From the IMG/VR virus record IMGVR_UViG_3300025162_001860, positions 1-44,455 of that record: 44,455 nucleotides of DNA. The stretch is one strand, 5' to 3'. Below are positions 29,080-36,614 of the stretch, one piece after another. This stretch comes from a virus. Position numbers and translations under genes: made by a program. The first letter of the stretch is position 1, and each line of letters begins with the position of its first letter. The notes beneath the pieces were generated by a model. It saw only the letters and a list, made by a program, of their open reading frames with translations, was not told where the DNA came from and did no database searches.

Positions 29080-29087
29080 TATCTTTG
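29080..29087 (+). promoter_or_regulatory. Host-type promoter, -7 element TATCTTTG
   Basis: Perfect -7 element followed by GTACT, six bases after the HD gene and 27 bases before the ATG at 29114. Confidence 0.75.
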
Positions 29088-29113
29088 TACTCTTAATCAT
29101 TTAATAAATTATT

Positions 29114-29284
29114 ATGAATCTATTAGAAATTGAAAGCGGACTAATCAACGCAGTAGAGGAAATCATTGAAGCATTAACTGAATATGGTGATGATTCAATG
29201 GAACTACAAAACATGGATAGAGACTTAAACTATTGGGATAATTGTTTGAAAGAGTTAAATAATATTTTAATTAAAAAATCATGA
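29114..29284 (+). CDS. Small acidic protein, 56 aa
   Basis: All-helical, acidic (MNLLEIESGLINAVEEIIEAL...). First gene of the operon from the promoter at 29080. Its TGA overlaps the next ATG. No function recognised. Confidence 0.65.
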   Translation: MNLLEIESGLINAVEEIIEALTEYGDDSMELQNMDRDLNYWDNCLKELNNILIKKS

Positions 29285-29541
29285 AAATAATATTAATACC
29301 AATACTGAAATACTTTTTCACTACATTTATTGCAATATTAAATTTAATATTTACAATATTTTCTTATATCTTAATTACTCTTTGGGAATTAAAGTATATG
29401 AGTTGGGGTGAATACTTGGTATATACTTATTCGTGTGAAGTTGAATCGCCAAAAGATTCTGTTATTAATATTTTAATTAAAGAACGTTTTATTAACACAA
29501 TAAAACGTTGGATTAATTTTGAATATACAATTTTTATGTGA
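29281..29541 (+). CDS. Small membrane protein, 86 aa
   Basis: One long or two short hydrophobic segments (about 3-38), then a soluble part. Overlaps the preceding gene by four bases. No family recognised. Confidence 0.6.
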   Translation: MKIILIPILKYFFTTFIAILNLIFTIFSYILITLWELKYMSWGEYLVYTYSCEVESPKDSVINILIKERFINTIKRWINFEYTIFM

Positions 29542-29579
29542 TACGGTAACCTTTAGTAATTAATTTACGTATAAGTATT

Positions 29580-29765
29580 ATGAAAAAGAAATGTAAAACA
29601 TTAGAACAACTAACCAAGAAAGAACTGATAGCATTAGTTATTCAAATCAGACCAAAGGCAGATGCCTATGAAAGAGTTTGTGAAAAACTTGGTATTGAGA
29701 ATAATATTCTTGAAGAGTTTGAAAGAATTAAAGCATTGAAAAATATTCATTATGAACAAAATTGA
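29580..29765 (+). CDS. Small helical protein, 61 aa
   Basis: Lys/Glu-rich, starting MKKKCKTLEQLTKKELIALV. Possibly a helix-turn-helix or coiled coil by amphipathic pattern; no family. Overlaps the next gene by 14 bases. Confidence 0.6.
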   Translation: MKKKCKTLEQLTKKELIALVIQIRPKADAYERVCEKLGIENNILEEFERIKALKNIHYEQN

Positions 29766-29892
29766 GATGATTATCTTTGCAATTATAAGTGTAATTGCAC
29801 TTTTAGTAACTTTTGATTTTACTGTATATGTAATTTCATCTGCACCAAGGTCAAGTTATTTTACTAAACGGCACACTTATTTTAGACTCTAA
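29752..29892 (+). CDS. Small single-TM protein, 46 aa
   Basis: One strong membrane segment (about residues 5-28) followed by a basic tail (SSAPRSSYFTKRHTYF). The tail overlaps, in another frame, plausible coding sequence for the next protein (see next entry). Confidence 0.5.
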   Translation: MNKIEMIIFAIISVIALLVTFDFTVYVISSAPRSSYFTKRHTYFRL

Positions 29893-29929
29893 AGGACATT
29901 GTACAAATTCAGTTATTGATCATATTACT

Positions 29930-30289
29930 ATGTCATTAGATGGAGAAAAGAAGTGGATAAAAGAACTTGAAAAAGGATCATATATTGATCGTGATAAAAA
30001 AGTTTGGGATAAAGAAAAGTGTAATAGAATGCTCACCTATTTAACTAGTAAATTGGAACGTGATTATGAAATAGGTGAGTTTATACATGAAACAGAACAT
30101 TACTGTTTTGATTTAATTTTAACTAGTGAAAATACAATTTCATTGATTGATTTCGGTGAATATGATGATCTTCGTAAAGCTAGTGGTATTGATTGGAGAT
30201 GGTGTCTGAAATCAATGTATCAACTGGAGAATTGTTATTCACAAATTTTTTCAAACAAGACAACATTTATGAATTTCCAAAAGATGTAA
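29930..30289 (+). CDS. Unknown protein, 119 aa, start uncertain
   Basis: ATG at 29930 is the first in frame, but the frame is open back to about 29842 and reads like protein (GQVILLNGTLILDSKGHC). Either the true start is a non-ATG codon, or the gene is fused by frameshift to the small membrane protein upstream. The C-terminal 30 residues overlap the next gene in another frame. No domain recognised. Confidence 0.5.
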   Translation: MSLDGEKKWIKELEKGSYIDRDKKVWDKEKCNRMLTYLTSKLERDYEIGEFIHETEHYCFDLILTSENTISLIDFGEYDDLRKASGIDWRWCLKSMYQLENCYSQIFSNKTTFMNFQKM

Positions 30290-30738
30290 ATTCATATGAT
30301 TCTGAACATTCAATAAATGGAATTACTGGTCGTAATAATCTTATGCAATATTTAGCATCTCAGAATATTGGTTACGGTCAAATGGGGAATATGTCAGTTA
30401 ATGTATTTGTGAACAAAGCTGGTGATGAAATAATTATTGGTGCAGATTATGGTTATACAGAAGAAAAAGGAGAATTTACTGTTAAACATAAAGGATTTAA
30501 AAATTTGGGTTCAATTTCATTGAGTGTGTGGCGTTGGATGTGTGGAGACTTAGAAGTATTGCGTGGACATGGAGAAGTGATTCCAGACAATATCAAAGTG
30601 AACAAACAAACTGAAAATGATTACAAAGATTATATCTTGACTAAGGTTCAACCAGGCACATGGGTTATTGAACATTATTATGATTTTTTAAAAAGAGACG
30701 ATGAAGTAATTTATTCTAAATTATATTTGAAGAAATAA
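30199..30738 (+). CDS. Unknown protein, 179 aa
   Basis: Begins MVSEINVSTGELLFTNFF at ATG 30199; an upstream TTG is less likely. Contains NLMQYLASQNIGYGQMGNMSVNVFVN and QPGTWVIEHYYDFLK. Probably a globular mixed alpha/beta protein with no recognised family. A bidirectional terminator follows. Confidence 0.65.
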   Translation: MVSEINVSTGELLFTNFFKQDNIYEFPKDVNSYDSEHSINGITGRNNLMQYLASQNIGYGQMGNMSVNVFVNKAGDEIIIGADYGYTEEKGEFTVKHKGFKNLGSISLSVWRWMCGDLEVLRGHGEVIPDNIKVNKQTENDYKDYILTKVQPGTWVIEHYYDFLKRDDEVIYSKLYLKK

Positions 30739-30768
30739 AAAAGGGAGTTTTTAACTCCCTTTTTTTTC
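30737..30768. terminator. Bidirectional intrinsic terminator
   Basis: Thirteen-base-pair stem (30737-30749 with 30753-30765) with A and T tracts on both sides, between convergent genes. Confidence 0.85.
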
Positions 30769-31018
30769 ATAAGTTATATTTTATTGTTGCTATTTCATAA
30801 TCTGAAATTTCTCTAATAATATTATAAAAATCTAAATAATGATTTTTATCACCAATTAAAAATTTATATGGAGAATTAATATTCCGATTTTTTCTAATAC
30901 TTATTAGTTTTGCTATATATTTTTCACCTTTATGTTTTACAATAAAATGCTTATTAATATCAGAATCAATAAGTTGTTTTGTACTTGGTGTCATTTCAAA
31001 TGTTTTAAGAAATTTCAT
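30767..31018 (-). CDS. Small protein with shared N-terminal peptide, 83 aa
   Basis: Starts MKFLKTFEMT, a weaker copy of the shared N-terminus, then a basic beta-rich domain (HFIVKHKGEKYIAKLISI). ATG overlaps the stop of the nucleotidase gene. Last gene of the - strand operon starting near 32000. Confidence 0.6.
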   Translation of the reverse strand: MKFLKTFEMTPSTKQLIDSDINKHFIVKHKGEKYIAKLISIRKNRNINSPYKFLIGDKNHYLDFYNIIREISDYEIATIKYNL

Positions 31019-31632
31019 AAAGTTGTAGTATTCCTCAGTTTAGCAATTGCTTGTTGCATAATATCAATAGTCAAATCTTTTATTTTTGGCAAATTAAAAT
31101 CTCCACTTGAACTCTGATTCCAAGGTTGTTCTGGCTTAATACAAATTTTACTCAATGGTTTAGAATCACATACCTTTGGAGCATCATCAACCATAATATC
31201 TACATATTTCCATTTATCTTTTGCCATATCAACAAATATTATATCATCGTATTTAAATCCATATTTATCTAACCATTCTTTAGCTTTCTCTTTAGCTTCT
31301 GGTGTAATCTGATTGGTTACTATATTAAGAATGTGACCGTGTGTTTTAATGAAGTCATAGATATTATTGATGGTATTTACTGCATCAGGAAAAGGCTGTG
31401 CCAAATCAAACGTTTCAGCCTTTTTAGCTTTCATCCATTTATTTGGATCTGCTCCATCATAATTCATTTTGGTGTACCAAAACCAATCATCAACTGGAGT
31501 TACTTCATTATTTGGAAATGTTCTCTTAAATAATGTATTATATGCTTCAGTGAAGTTACTGATAGTTCCATCGATATCTATTCCTATTGTTACTTTATTT
31601 GTAAAGGTTTCGTATAATTCTAAATGTTTCAT
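31015..31632 (-). CDS. HAD-family 5'(3')-deoxyribonucleotidase-like protein
   Basis: 205 residues. After the shared N-terminus MKHLELYETF there is a HAD motif I, IGIDIDGT (about 17-24), motif II VTNQ (about 105-108), and a Lys-rich/acidic end, DKWKYVDIMVDDAP (about 137-150). These match the 5'-nucleotidase, deoxy (NT5C/YqfW-like) family that removes phosphate from nucleoside monophosphates. It may adjust nucleotide pools. Overlaps both neighbours by four bases. Confidence 0.8.
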   Translation of the reverse strand: MKHLELYETFTNKVTIGIDIDGTISNFTEAYNTLFKRTFPNNEVTPVDDWFWYTKMNYDGADPNKWMKAKKAETFDLAQPFPDAVNTINNIYDFIKTHGHILNIVTNQITPEAKEKAKEWLDKYGFKYDDIIFVDMAKDKWKYVDIMVDDAPKVCDSKPLSKICIKPEQPWNQSSSGDFNLPKIKDLTIDIMQQAIAKLRNTTTL

Positions 31633-31976
31633 ATGTTAAATTTATTTGCGGTTAATTTTATTTCTAATTCTTCTCTTGTTGGAGCAAAATCAACAATGTG
31701 GTTTGTATCAGAGTTTATATATTGTGTAATTTTACCAGGATCATCTTTGAATGGACTATAGTTATATTTAACAAGTAATTCAAACATATGCTTTAGTTCA
31801 ACTACTTCTCCTATATTATTGTTTATAACATCTTTAATTGCATCATAAGTGTTATGTACATCAAAATATTGTTCATCATTTTTATAATTTAATTGAACAA
31901 AGTCGCCAGTTCTTGGCATTCTATTTAATTCTTTTACTGATGATTCAAAATTTTCATATGTTCTTAGGTGTTTCAT
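31629..31976 (-). CDS. Unknown protein with shared N-terminal peptide, 115 aa
   Basis: Starts MKHLRTYENFESS. The rest contains RTGDFVQLNYKN, beta-rich and not recognised. First gene of the operon; a TTTTTATATATAA motif on the - strand (31994-32006) lies 18 bases upstream. Confidence 0.6.
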   Translation of the reverse strand: MKHLRTYENFESSVKELNRMPRTGDFVQLNYKNDEQYFDVHNTYDAIKDVINNNIGEVVELKHMFELLVKYNYSPFKDDPGKITQYINSDTNHIVDFAPTREELEIKLTANKFNI

Positions 31977-31993
31977 ATGTTATATTTTTTTTA

Positions 31994-32006
31994 TTATATA
32001 TAAAAA
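31994..32006 (-). promoter_or_regulatory. Late-type promoter motif
   Basis: Reads TTTTTATATATAA on the - strand, upstream of the three-gene operon 31976-30767. Confidence 0.6.
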
Positions 32007-32043
32007 TTTTTTCCTCAAAATAGAAAAATACGACTTTATTATA

Positions 32044-32057
32044 TTTATATATATAAT
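32044..32057 (+). promoter_or_regulatory. Late-type motif of the second tnpB
   Basis: TTTATATATATAAT, ending three bases before the ATG at 32060. If it is a true promoter, translation probably begins at a later ATG such as 32078. Confidence 0.45.
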
Positions 32058-32059
32058 AT

Positions 32060-33325
32060 ATGTTTTTAACTTGTAAAATGCGATTGAATAGTTTAGATAA
32101 AATTCATTACGATTTATTAAATGAAATGACCTATCTATCTAAAAATATTTATAATTCAGCATTATATGAAATAAAAAATTATTATAATTCAACCAATTCC
32201 TATATGGATTATCAAAAAACTTGGAATGTAATTAAATCAACAGATAATTATGAAAAACTACCATCACAAGTTGGGCAACAAACACTAAAAATAGCAGATA
32301 GAAATTTTAAATCTTTTTTTGCATTATTAAGAAAAAAATCAAAATATAGTAATTTTGATAGATCAATCCAACTCCCAAAATTTCTTAAAAAAGATAGTAA
32401 TTATGTCTTAATTTATACTAAACAATATATCAGAGTAAAAAACAATAAAATCCATTTATGTTTATCTAAATATCTAACAGATAAATATAAAACAAAATTA
32501 GTTATTAATTTACCAGAATATATTAAAGATAATGAAATAAAAGAAATTAGAATTTTACCAAGAAATAATTGGTTTGATTTGCATATAATTTATGATAAAA
32601 AAGAATTAGAAATAAAATCTAATGAAGAATATCTATCAGTTGATTTAGGTGTTAATAATTTAATGACTTGTGTTGATACAAAAAATAATAAATCATTTAT
32701 TATTGATGGTAAGAACTTTAAATGGAAAAACCAATTTTTTAATAAAAATCTTGCTGATAGGAAATCAAAACTAAAAAAAGTGAATAATAAACATAAATCA
32801 AATAAGATTAATAAATTATATGATGATAGAAATAATTATTTAAGTAGTAACTTTCATTTAATAAGTAAAAGAGTTGTTAATTATTGTATTGATAATAAAA
32901 TAGATAACGTGATAGTTGGATATAATAAATTATGGAAAGAGAATTCACAAATGTCTAAAAAGGTTAATCAAAATTTTGTTCAATTACCTTTTGGTAAGTT
33001 GATTAATTATATTGAGTATAAATGTAAATTAAATGGAATAAAATTTAGTACTAATGAAGAATCATATACATCAAAGTGTGATGCTCTTGCTTTAGAACCA
33101 ATAAGGAAGCAAGAAGTCTATTCTGGGGAAAGGATAGAAAGAGGGTTGTTTAAATCTTCAAATAATAAAGTAATAAATTCAGATGTAAATGGTGCTATAA
33201 ATATTTTAAGAAAAGTAAATAAATGCAAAGGTGAGTCTTTTGTGAAAAAGATAGCTGAAAGTGGTGCTGTGATTGTGCCGATAAAAATAAGACTGAAAGA
33301 TTTATCCTCAGCAACCTTTTTATAA
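32060..33325 (+). CDS. tnpB: TnpB (IS200/IS605-type OrfB), second copy
   Basis: 421 residues. RuvC motifs: VDLGVNNL (Asp about 197), NEESYTSKCDALAL (Glu about 333) and NSDVNGAINILRK (Asp about 378). No four-Cys zinc ribbon. It is only distantly similar to the copy at 21995, so the two arrived separately rather than by recent duplication. No TnpA is present. The 3' end (GESFVKKIAESGAVIVPIKIR) resembles a common TnpB ending, and the guide RNA should overlap it and run into 33326-33400. Confidence 0.85.
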   Translation: MFLTCKMRLNSLDKIHYDLLNEMTYLSKNIYNSALYEIKNYYNSTNSYMDYQKTWNVIKSTDNYEKLPSQVGQQTLKIADRNFKSFFALLRKKSKYSNFDRSIQLPKFLKKDSNYVLIYTKQYIRVKNNKIHLCLSKYLTDKYKTKLVINLPEYIKDNEIKEIRILPRNNWFDLHIIYDKKELEIKSNEEYLSVDLGVNNLMTCVDTKNNKSFIIDGKNFKWKNQFFNKNLADRKSKLKKVNNKHKSNKINKLYDDRNNYLSSNFHLISKRVVNYCIDNKIDNVIVGYNKLWKENSQMSKKVNQNFVQLPFGKLINYIEYKCKLNGIKFSTNEESYTSKCDALALEPIRKQEVYSGERIERGLFKSSNNKVINSDVNGAINILRKVNKCKGESFVKKIAESGAVIVPIKIRLKDLSSATFL

Positions 33326-33414
33326 AGAATCCTTCAAATCATAAAAGTATAACTTTGATTTTATAATTATTTATAACTTTAAAAAGTTTTTTTAATATAT
33401 AAGAAAAAAAAAGA

Positions 33415-33421
33415 AAGGAGG
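33415..33421 (+). promoter_or_regulatory. Strong ribosome-binding site AAGGAGG
   Basis: Six bases before the ATG at 33427. Such strong sites are rare in this window, where most genes have only A-rich leaders. A TTTAATATATAA motif lies upstream at 33391-33402. Confidence 0.7.
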
Positions 33422-33426
33422 CTATC

Positions 33427-33636
33427 ATGGAAAGTAAAGTAAAAAAAGATTGTTATCACTGTATTCACATTAGACCAAGCAGGAATAATAAATGTTCGGT
33501 GAAACAAATTTTAATTCAAGATGTGCACAATTTTTGTTGTGAAAATTTTCAAGTAGATACTTATTTGGCAAGACTGGAAGAGAAAAAATCAGATGAGCCC
33601 TATGAACAGAAAAACCTCCAATTGGAGGTTTTTTAG
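33427..33636 (+). CDS. Small Cys-rich protein, 69 aa
   Basis: CYHCIHIRP near residues 9-17, then C at about 23 and CC near 38-39, a possible zinc-binding arrangement. No family is recognised. The start is fixed by AAGGAGG. The last codons and the stop lie within the terminator hairpin. Confidence 0.65.
   Translation: MESKVKKDCYHCIHIRPSRNNKCSVKQILIQDVHNFCCENFQVDTYLARLEEKKSDEPYEQKNLQLEVF
33611..33634. terminator. Terminator overlapping the end of the gene
   Basis: A perfect palindrome (33611-33632) centred on AATT with A and T tracts, between convergent genes; bidirectional. Confidence 0.8.
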
Positions 33637-33638
33637 TT

Positions 33639-33944
33639 TTATTCTACTAATAATTGTTTTTTGGCTAATAATGAGTCATCTGGTAATGATTTCATTTCTA
33701 AAGAAATACTTCCACCATAACATTCACAATTAACTTTTTTATCTTTTCCAACACTAAATATAATAAATCCAGCAGATATCGGATCAAAACTTAAAAATTC
33801 TTTATGTTGATGATTTTCAGAAAAAACAATTATGGTATCTTCTTTTGTTCTAATATATTTTACTTTTCCAAAAAAATCTGATCTTTTTTTAGGTTCCTCT
33901 TTTCTACCAAACAATCCAAAATTTTCAAATTTTTCAATATTCAT
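33639..33944 (-). CDS. Unknown protein with related N-terminus, 101 aa
   Basis: Starts MNIEKFENFGLFGRKEEP, a variant of the shared N-terminal peptide. The rest is beta-rich with two Cys (NCECYGG). No family recognised. Fifteen bases after the peptidase gene. Confidence 0.6.
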   Translation of the reverse strand: MNIEKFENFGLFGRKEEPKKRSDFFGKVKYIRTKEDTIIVFSENHQHKEFLSFDPISAGFIIFSVGKDKKVNCECYGGSISLEMKSLPDDSLLAKKQLLVE

Positions 33945-33959
33945 AATTTTTCATAATTT

Positions 33960-34553
33960 TTAATCCATGTGAACTATAAGTTTACTATTATATTTCTTCT
34001 CACCTCTTACAACTACCATAACGTGATTGTTCTTAGTTTTATTATTATCATCAACATCATGCCACCTCTTTTCAAATTCATCAAAACTTAAATATGTTCT
34101 TGTGACAGAAGCTGGATCTTCAAAAAATATACAAGTATCATTATAACCAACAGCAACAACATAATGACCATCACTATAATCTTTTTCCCAATCAAGATTT
34201 CCAACAGAATAATCTCTCCAAGCCTGCATTAAAATAATTGGCGGAAATCCATCATCTATTAATTTCTTTATCTCTTTAACTGATGAGTTTCTATAAATTT
34301 CAGCATCAAATGCGAAATATTTAAATACATCAACCATTTTTGATAATTTTGTTCCGTGTTCTATGATAGTTGTTTTTTTAGTATCTAATAATTTTATTAA
34401 TTCATCTTCTCTCTTTTCAATACCATAATAAATAAGAACTTGCTGAACACAAGTGACACCACAGTCGAAATTTGATTCTTGTCGAAGGTCTGGAAAATCT
34501 AATTTTATTTTTGGTGCTAATTTTTCTAATAAGAATTCACTATAGTTTTTCAT
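33960..34553 (-). CDS. C39-like cysteine peptidase
   Basis: 197 residues. After MKNYSEFLLE (shared N-terminus with a clear LLE) there is RQESNFDCGVTCVQQVLIYYG with a Gln then the catalytic Cys (about 31), and a later DGHYVVAVGYN...FEDPA with the His (about 129) and Asp (about 145). This is the C39 bacteriocin-processing peptidase pattern. No transporter domain or membrane segment. Possibly a soluble protease that cleaves phage or host peptides. Its start overlaps the stop of an HNH endonuclease gene. Confidence 0.8.
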   Translation of the reverse strand: MKNYSEFLLEKLAPKIKLDFPDLRQESNFDCGVTCVQQVLIYYGIEKREDELIKLLDTKKTTIIEHGTKLSKMVDVFKYFAFDAEIYRNSSVKEIKKLIDDGFPPIILMQAWRDYSVGNLDWEKDYSDGHYVVAVGYNDTCIFFEDPASVTRTYLSFDEFEKRWHDVDDNNKTKNNHVMVVVRGEKKYNSKLIVHMD

Positions 34554-35446
34554 ATAAAAAGATTTTTCTTTAATTGTTGATTATTTTCAATAAAAATCAT
34601 TGATGTTTTAAATGATGTGATGCCAGATCCACTACCATTTATTTTTTTGTAATTTTCTTCTGTTAATTCTAATTTATTATCAATAACATTTTTTAATAAA
34701 TAATAAGATTTATTGTTATTATAATTAGTTAAGTTTTTCTTTCCTGTTTTTTTGCCAGTTTCAGATGATTTTAATTTAATTGTTTTTATAAATTCTGGAT
34801 TTTGCCAATTTTTAAGTAATTTTTTTTTACCAGTTTCAGATTGAATTGGTTTCATCATCTCTTTAAATTTAGGATCATTATTTAATATTGTTATATTTTC
34901 AGTTGCAGTTTTACTAACTTTTTCTCTAAAATCAGGATCTAACCATAAATTTATCATATTATTACTGCTAACATTTTTCATCATTTCTCTAAATTCAGAA
35001 TTCTTCCACAATTCAGTAATAGTTTCACTACATTTTTTTGTCATTTTTTCTATGTATTCTGGGTCTTGCCATTTTTTAAGCAAATTTTTAGTACCAGTTT
35101 TACTTTGAACAATTTTCATCATTTCTCTATATTCAGGATCATTCCACAATTTTTCGTGTAATATTTGAATATTTTTACTATGATATATTATATGATCTCT
35201 TTCTCCCATCCATTCTAAATTATCAGGATGATTATTTGTTTTATCAAAATCTTTATGATGTGTTATCCAATTATGATTCTTATTAATATTAAATTCTGGA
35301 AATTCATTTGGTGACTCACCATTAAAATGTCTATTAATTTCAGTATGAACAAATTTCCATTTATTATCAAAATATTTCAAATATCCCTTCTTATCAAGTT
35401 TATATTCGTATTGTTCGTAAAATTTCTTATATTCTTCTCTTTTCAT
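34550..35446 (-). CDS. HNH homing endonuclease
   Basis: 298 residues. The HNH core lies in the first third: VHTEINRHFNGE (about 33-44) and THHKDFDKTNNHPDNLEWM (about 62-80), the HNH_3 type. The rest consists of about five units of LW-x-DP-(E/D)-(Y/F)-REMMK, probably DNA-binding repeats. A late-type motif lies six bases upstream. The TGA overlaps the ATG of the C39 gene, so the endonuclease sits exactly at that gene's start. Confidence 0.85.
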   Translation of the reverse strand: MKREEYKKFYEQYEYKLDKKGYLKYFDNKWKFVHTEINRHFNGESPNEFPEFNINKNHNWITHHKDFDKTNNHPDNLEWMGERDHIIYHSKNIQILHEKLWNDPEYREMMKIVQSKTGTKNLLKKWQDPEYIEKMTKKCSETITELWKNSEFREMMKNVSSNNMINLWLDPDFREKVSKTATENITILNNDPKFKEMMKPIQSETGKKKLLKNWQNPEFIKTIKLKSSETGKKTGKKNLTNYNNNKSYYLLKNVIDNKLELTEENYKKINGSGSGITSFKTSMIFIENNQQLKKNLFI

Positions 35447-35451
35447 ATCTC

Positions 35452-35463
35452 TATATATAAAAA
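35452..35463 (-). promoter_or_regulatory. Late-type promoter of the HNH gene
   Basis: TTTTTATATATA on the - strand, six bases from the ATG at 35446, facing away from the similar + strand motif at 35476. Confidence 0.6.
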
Positions 35464-35475
35464 CTAATTTTTTTA

Positions 35476-35490
35476 TTTTTATATATAATA
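35476..35490 (+). promoter_or_regulatory. Late-type promoter motif
   Basis: TTTTTATATATAATA, 27 bases before the ATG at 35517. Confidence 0.6.
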
Positions 35491-35516
35491 TAGATTTTCA
35501 AAAAATAATAATAGAT

Positions 35517-36065
35517 ATGAAAAAATTAGTTAGTTTTAAAGATTTTGATTCCAATTGGAAAAATATAAAAGAAGGAGTAGATGGTGTTGAAGAAATTGTA
35601 CCAGAAGGCTTACCTGGATTACCTGAAAATGAAGATGATGCAATTGATACTATAAAAGATTTTTTAGATGATGATCCTGATGATAATATTATTGAAGCAA
35701 TGGTTAATGAACTTCGTGATGCTCTATTGGAAATGGAACAACAAGGCTTTGTAGAATCAGATTATACTGATGAATTAGATGATCAATTTGAAAATGATTG
35801 GATAGGTTGGATAAAAGCAGTTATAGAACTTCCAGATTTTCCAGAAGAAGGATTGAATAATGTTATGGCAATTATTAATAATCCTGAACCATTAGCATTT
35901 GATGAGGAAGAAGAGGAAGATGAAATTCCTGACTTTGAGGATGATGAGGATGATGTAGAATGCCCAGACTGTGATGGAACAGGACAAGATGAAGATGGAG
36001 AAGAATGTGAAAGGTGTGAAGGAGAAGGTAGAGTTTATAGACCTGATGATATTCCACCAGATTGA
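35517..36065 (+). CDS. Acidic protein with DnaJ-type zinc motifs, 182 aa
   Basis: Starts MKKLVSFKDFDSNW (shared N-terminus variant). Asp/Glu-rich throughout, with an acidic run near 128-150. The C-terminus has CPDCDGTG and CERCEGEG (about 154-172), two CxxCxGxG units as in the DnaJ zinc domain; DnaJ itself has four. No J domain. Possibly a small metal-stabilised chaperone-like or scaffold-like protein. A bidirectional terminator follows. Confidence 0.65.
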   Translation: MKKLVSFKDFDSNWKNIKEGVDGVEEIVPEGLPGLPENEDDAIDTIKDFLDDDPDDNIIEAMVNELRDALLEMEQQGFVESDYTDELDDQFENDWIGWIKAVIELPDFPEEGLNNVMAIINNPEPLAFDEEEEEDEIPDFEDDEDDVECPDCDGTGQDEDGEECERCEGEGRVYRPDDIPPD

Positions 36066-36068
36066 TAT

Positions 36069-36097
36069 AAAAAAGGAGATTAAAAATCTCCTTTTTT
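36069..36097. terminator. Bidirectional intrinsic terminator
   Basis: Twelve-base-pair stem (36069-36080 with 36086-36097), five-base loop, A and T tracts. Confidence 0.85.
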
Positions 36098-36259
36098 ATT
36101 TTCATTTAATTTACAAATTGCAATTCCAGTAATAGTATCATAAGACACAACTTCACCTATAATTTCATCAGTATTGATTTCATCAGAAACATATGCACCA
36201 ATAACATCTTCTGGATTAAGATTTTTTCCTAATTGAATTTGAATTTCCATATTATTCAT
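36080..36259 (-). CDS. Small protein, 59 aa
   Basis: MNNMEIQIQLGKNLNPEDVIGAYV..., beta-rich, unknown. I start at the ATG overlapping the stop of the upstream gene. The earlier ATG at 36286 would lie inside that gene. Confidence 0.55.
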   Translation of the reverse strand: MNNMEIQIQLGKNLNPEDVIGAYVSDEINTDEIIGEVVSYDTITGIAICKLNENKKGDF

Positions 36260-36521
36260 ATAGCATAGCAGTAAAAGTTCTATCAAAAGTTCCGTATAGA
36301 CCGCTATTTTGTATTTTTATAGGATTGATAGGAATAAACTCTAAATCTTCTAATATTGGTAAATTAGAAGATGAACTTGAGTGACCAAAATTTTTATAAG
36401 ATGAACCAGAGTATCCAACTGTTCCAGATGATCCTGACACACCAGAACATCCTACTGTGCCAGATGTTCCTGATACACCAGAACAACCGACAAATTCTTC
36501 AAACTTTTTAATATCCTTCAT
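36252..36521 (-). CDS. Gly/Ser-rich repeat protein with shared N-terminal peptide, 89 aa
   Basis: MKDIKKFEEFVGCSG followed by repeats of the type G-(V/T/S)-S-G-(T/S) over residues 12-42, with a matching 30-base imperfect DNA repeat (36410-36485). The repeat resembles collagen-like or flexible linkers in virion proteins. The C-terminal half (NLPILEDLEFIPINP...) is not recognised. Confidence 0.6.
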   Translation of the reverse strand: MKDIKKFEEFVGCSGVSGTSGTVGCSGVSGSSGTVGYSGSSYKNFGHSSSSSNLPILEDLEFIPINPIKIQNSGLYGTFDRTFTAMLYE

Positions 36522-36589
36522 AAAAACATTTTCTATTTTATAGAATTTTTTATAAAGAATGTTTCTAAATAATGAAATTTTAAAATAAA

Positions 36590-36613
36590 AAAAGTCACCA
36601 AATGGTGACTTTT
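36590..36613 (-). terminator. Intrinsic terminator after the structured RNA
   Basis: Ten-base-pair stem (36590-36599 with 36604-36613). On the - strand it is followed by seven T residues and more T-rich sequence; on the + strand the T run is only four, so - is the likely direction. Confidence 0.75.
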
Positions 36614-36614
36614 C

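Noticed and set aside
29772-29779. Another TATCTTTG octamer
   Set aside because: It lies in the coding sequence of the small membrane protein and no start follows at the right distance.
35875-36105. A His/Leu-rich - strand ORF
   Set aside because: Antisense of the acidic, Asp/Glu-coding repeats of the gene at 35517.
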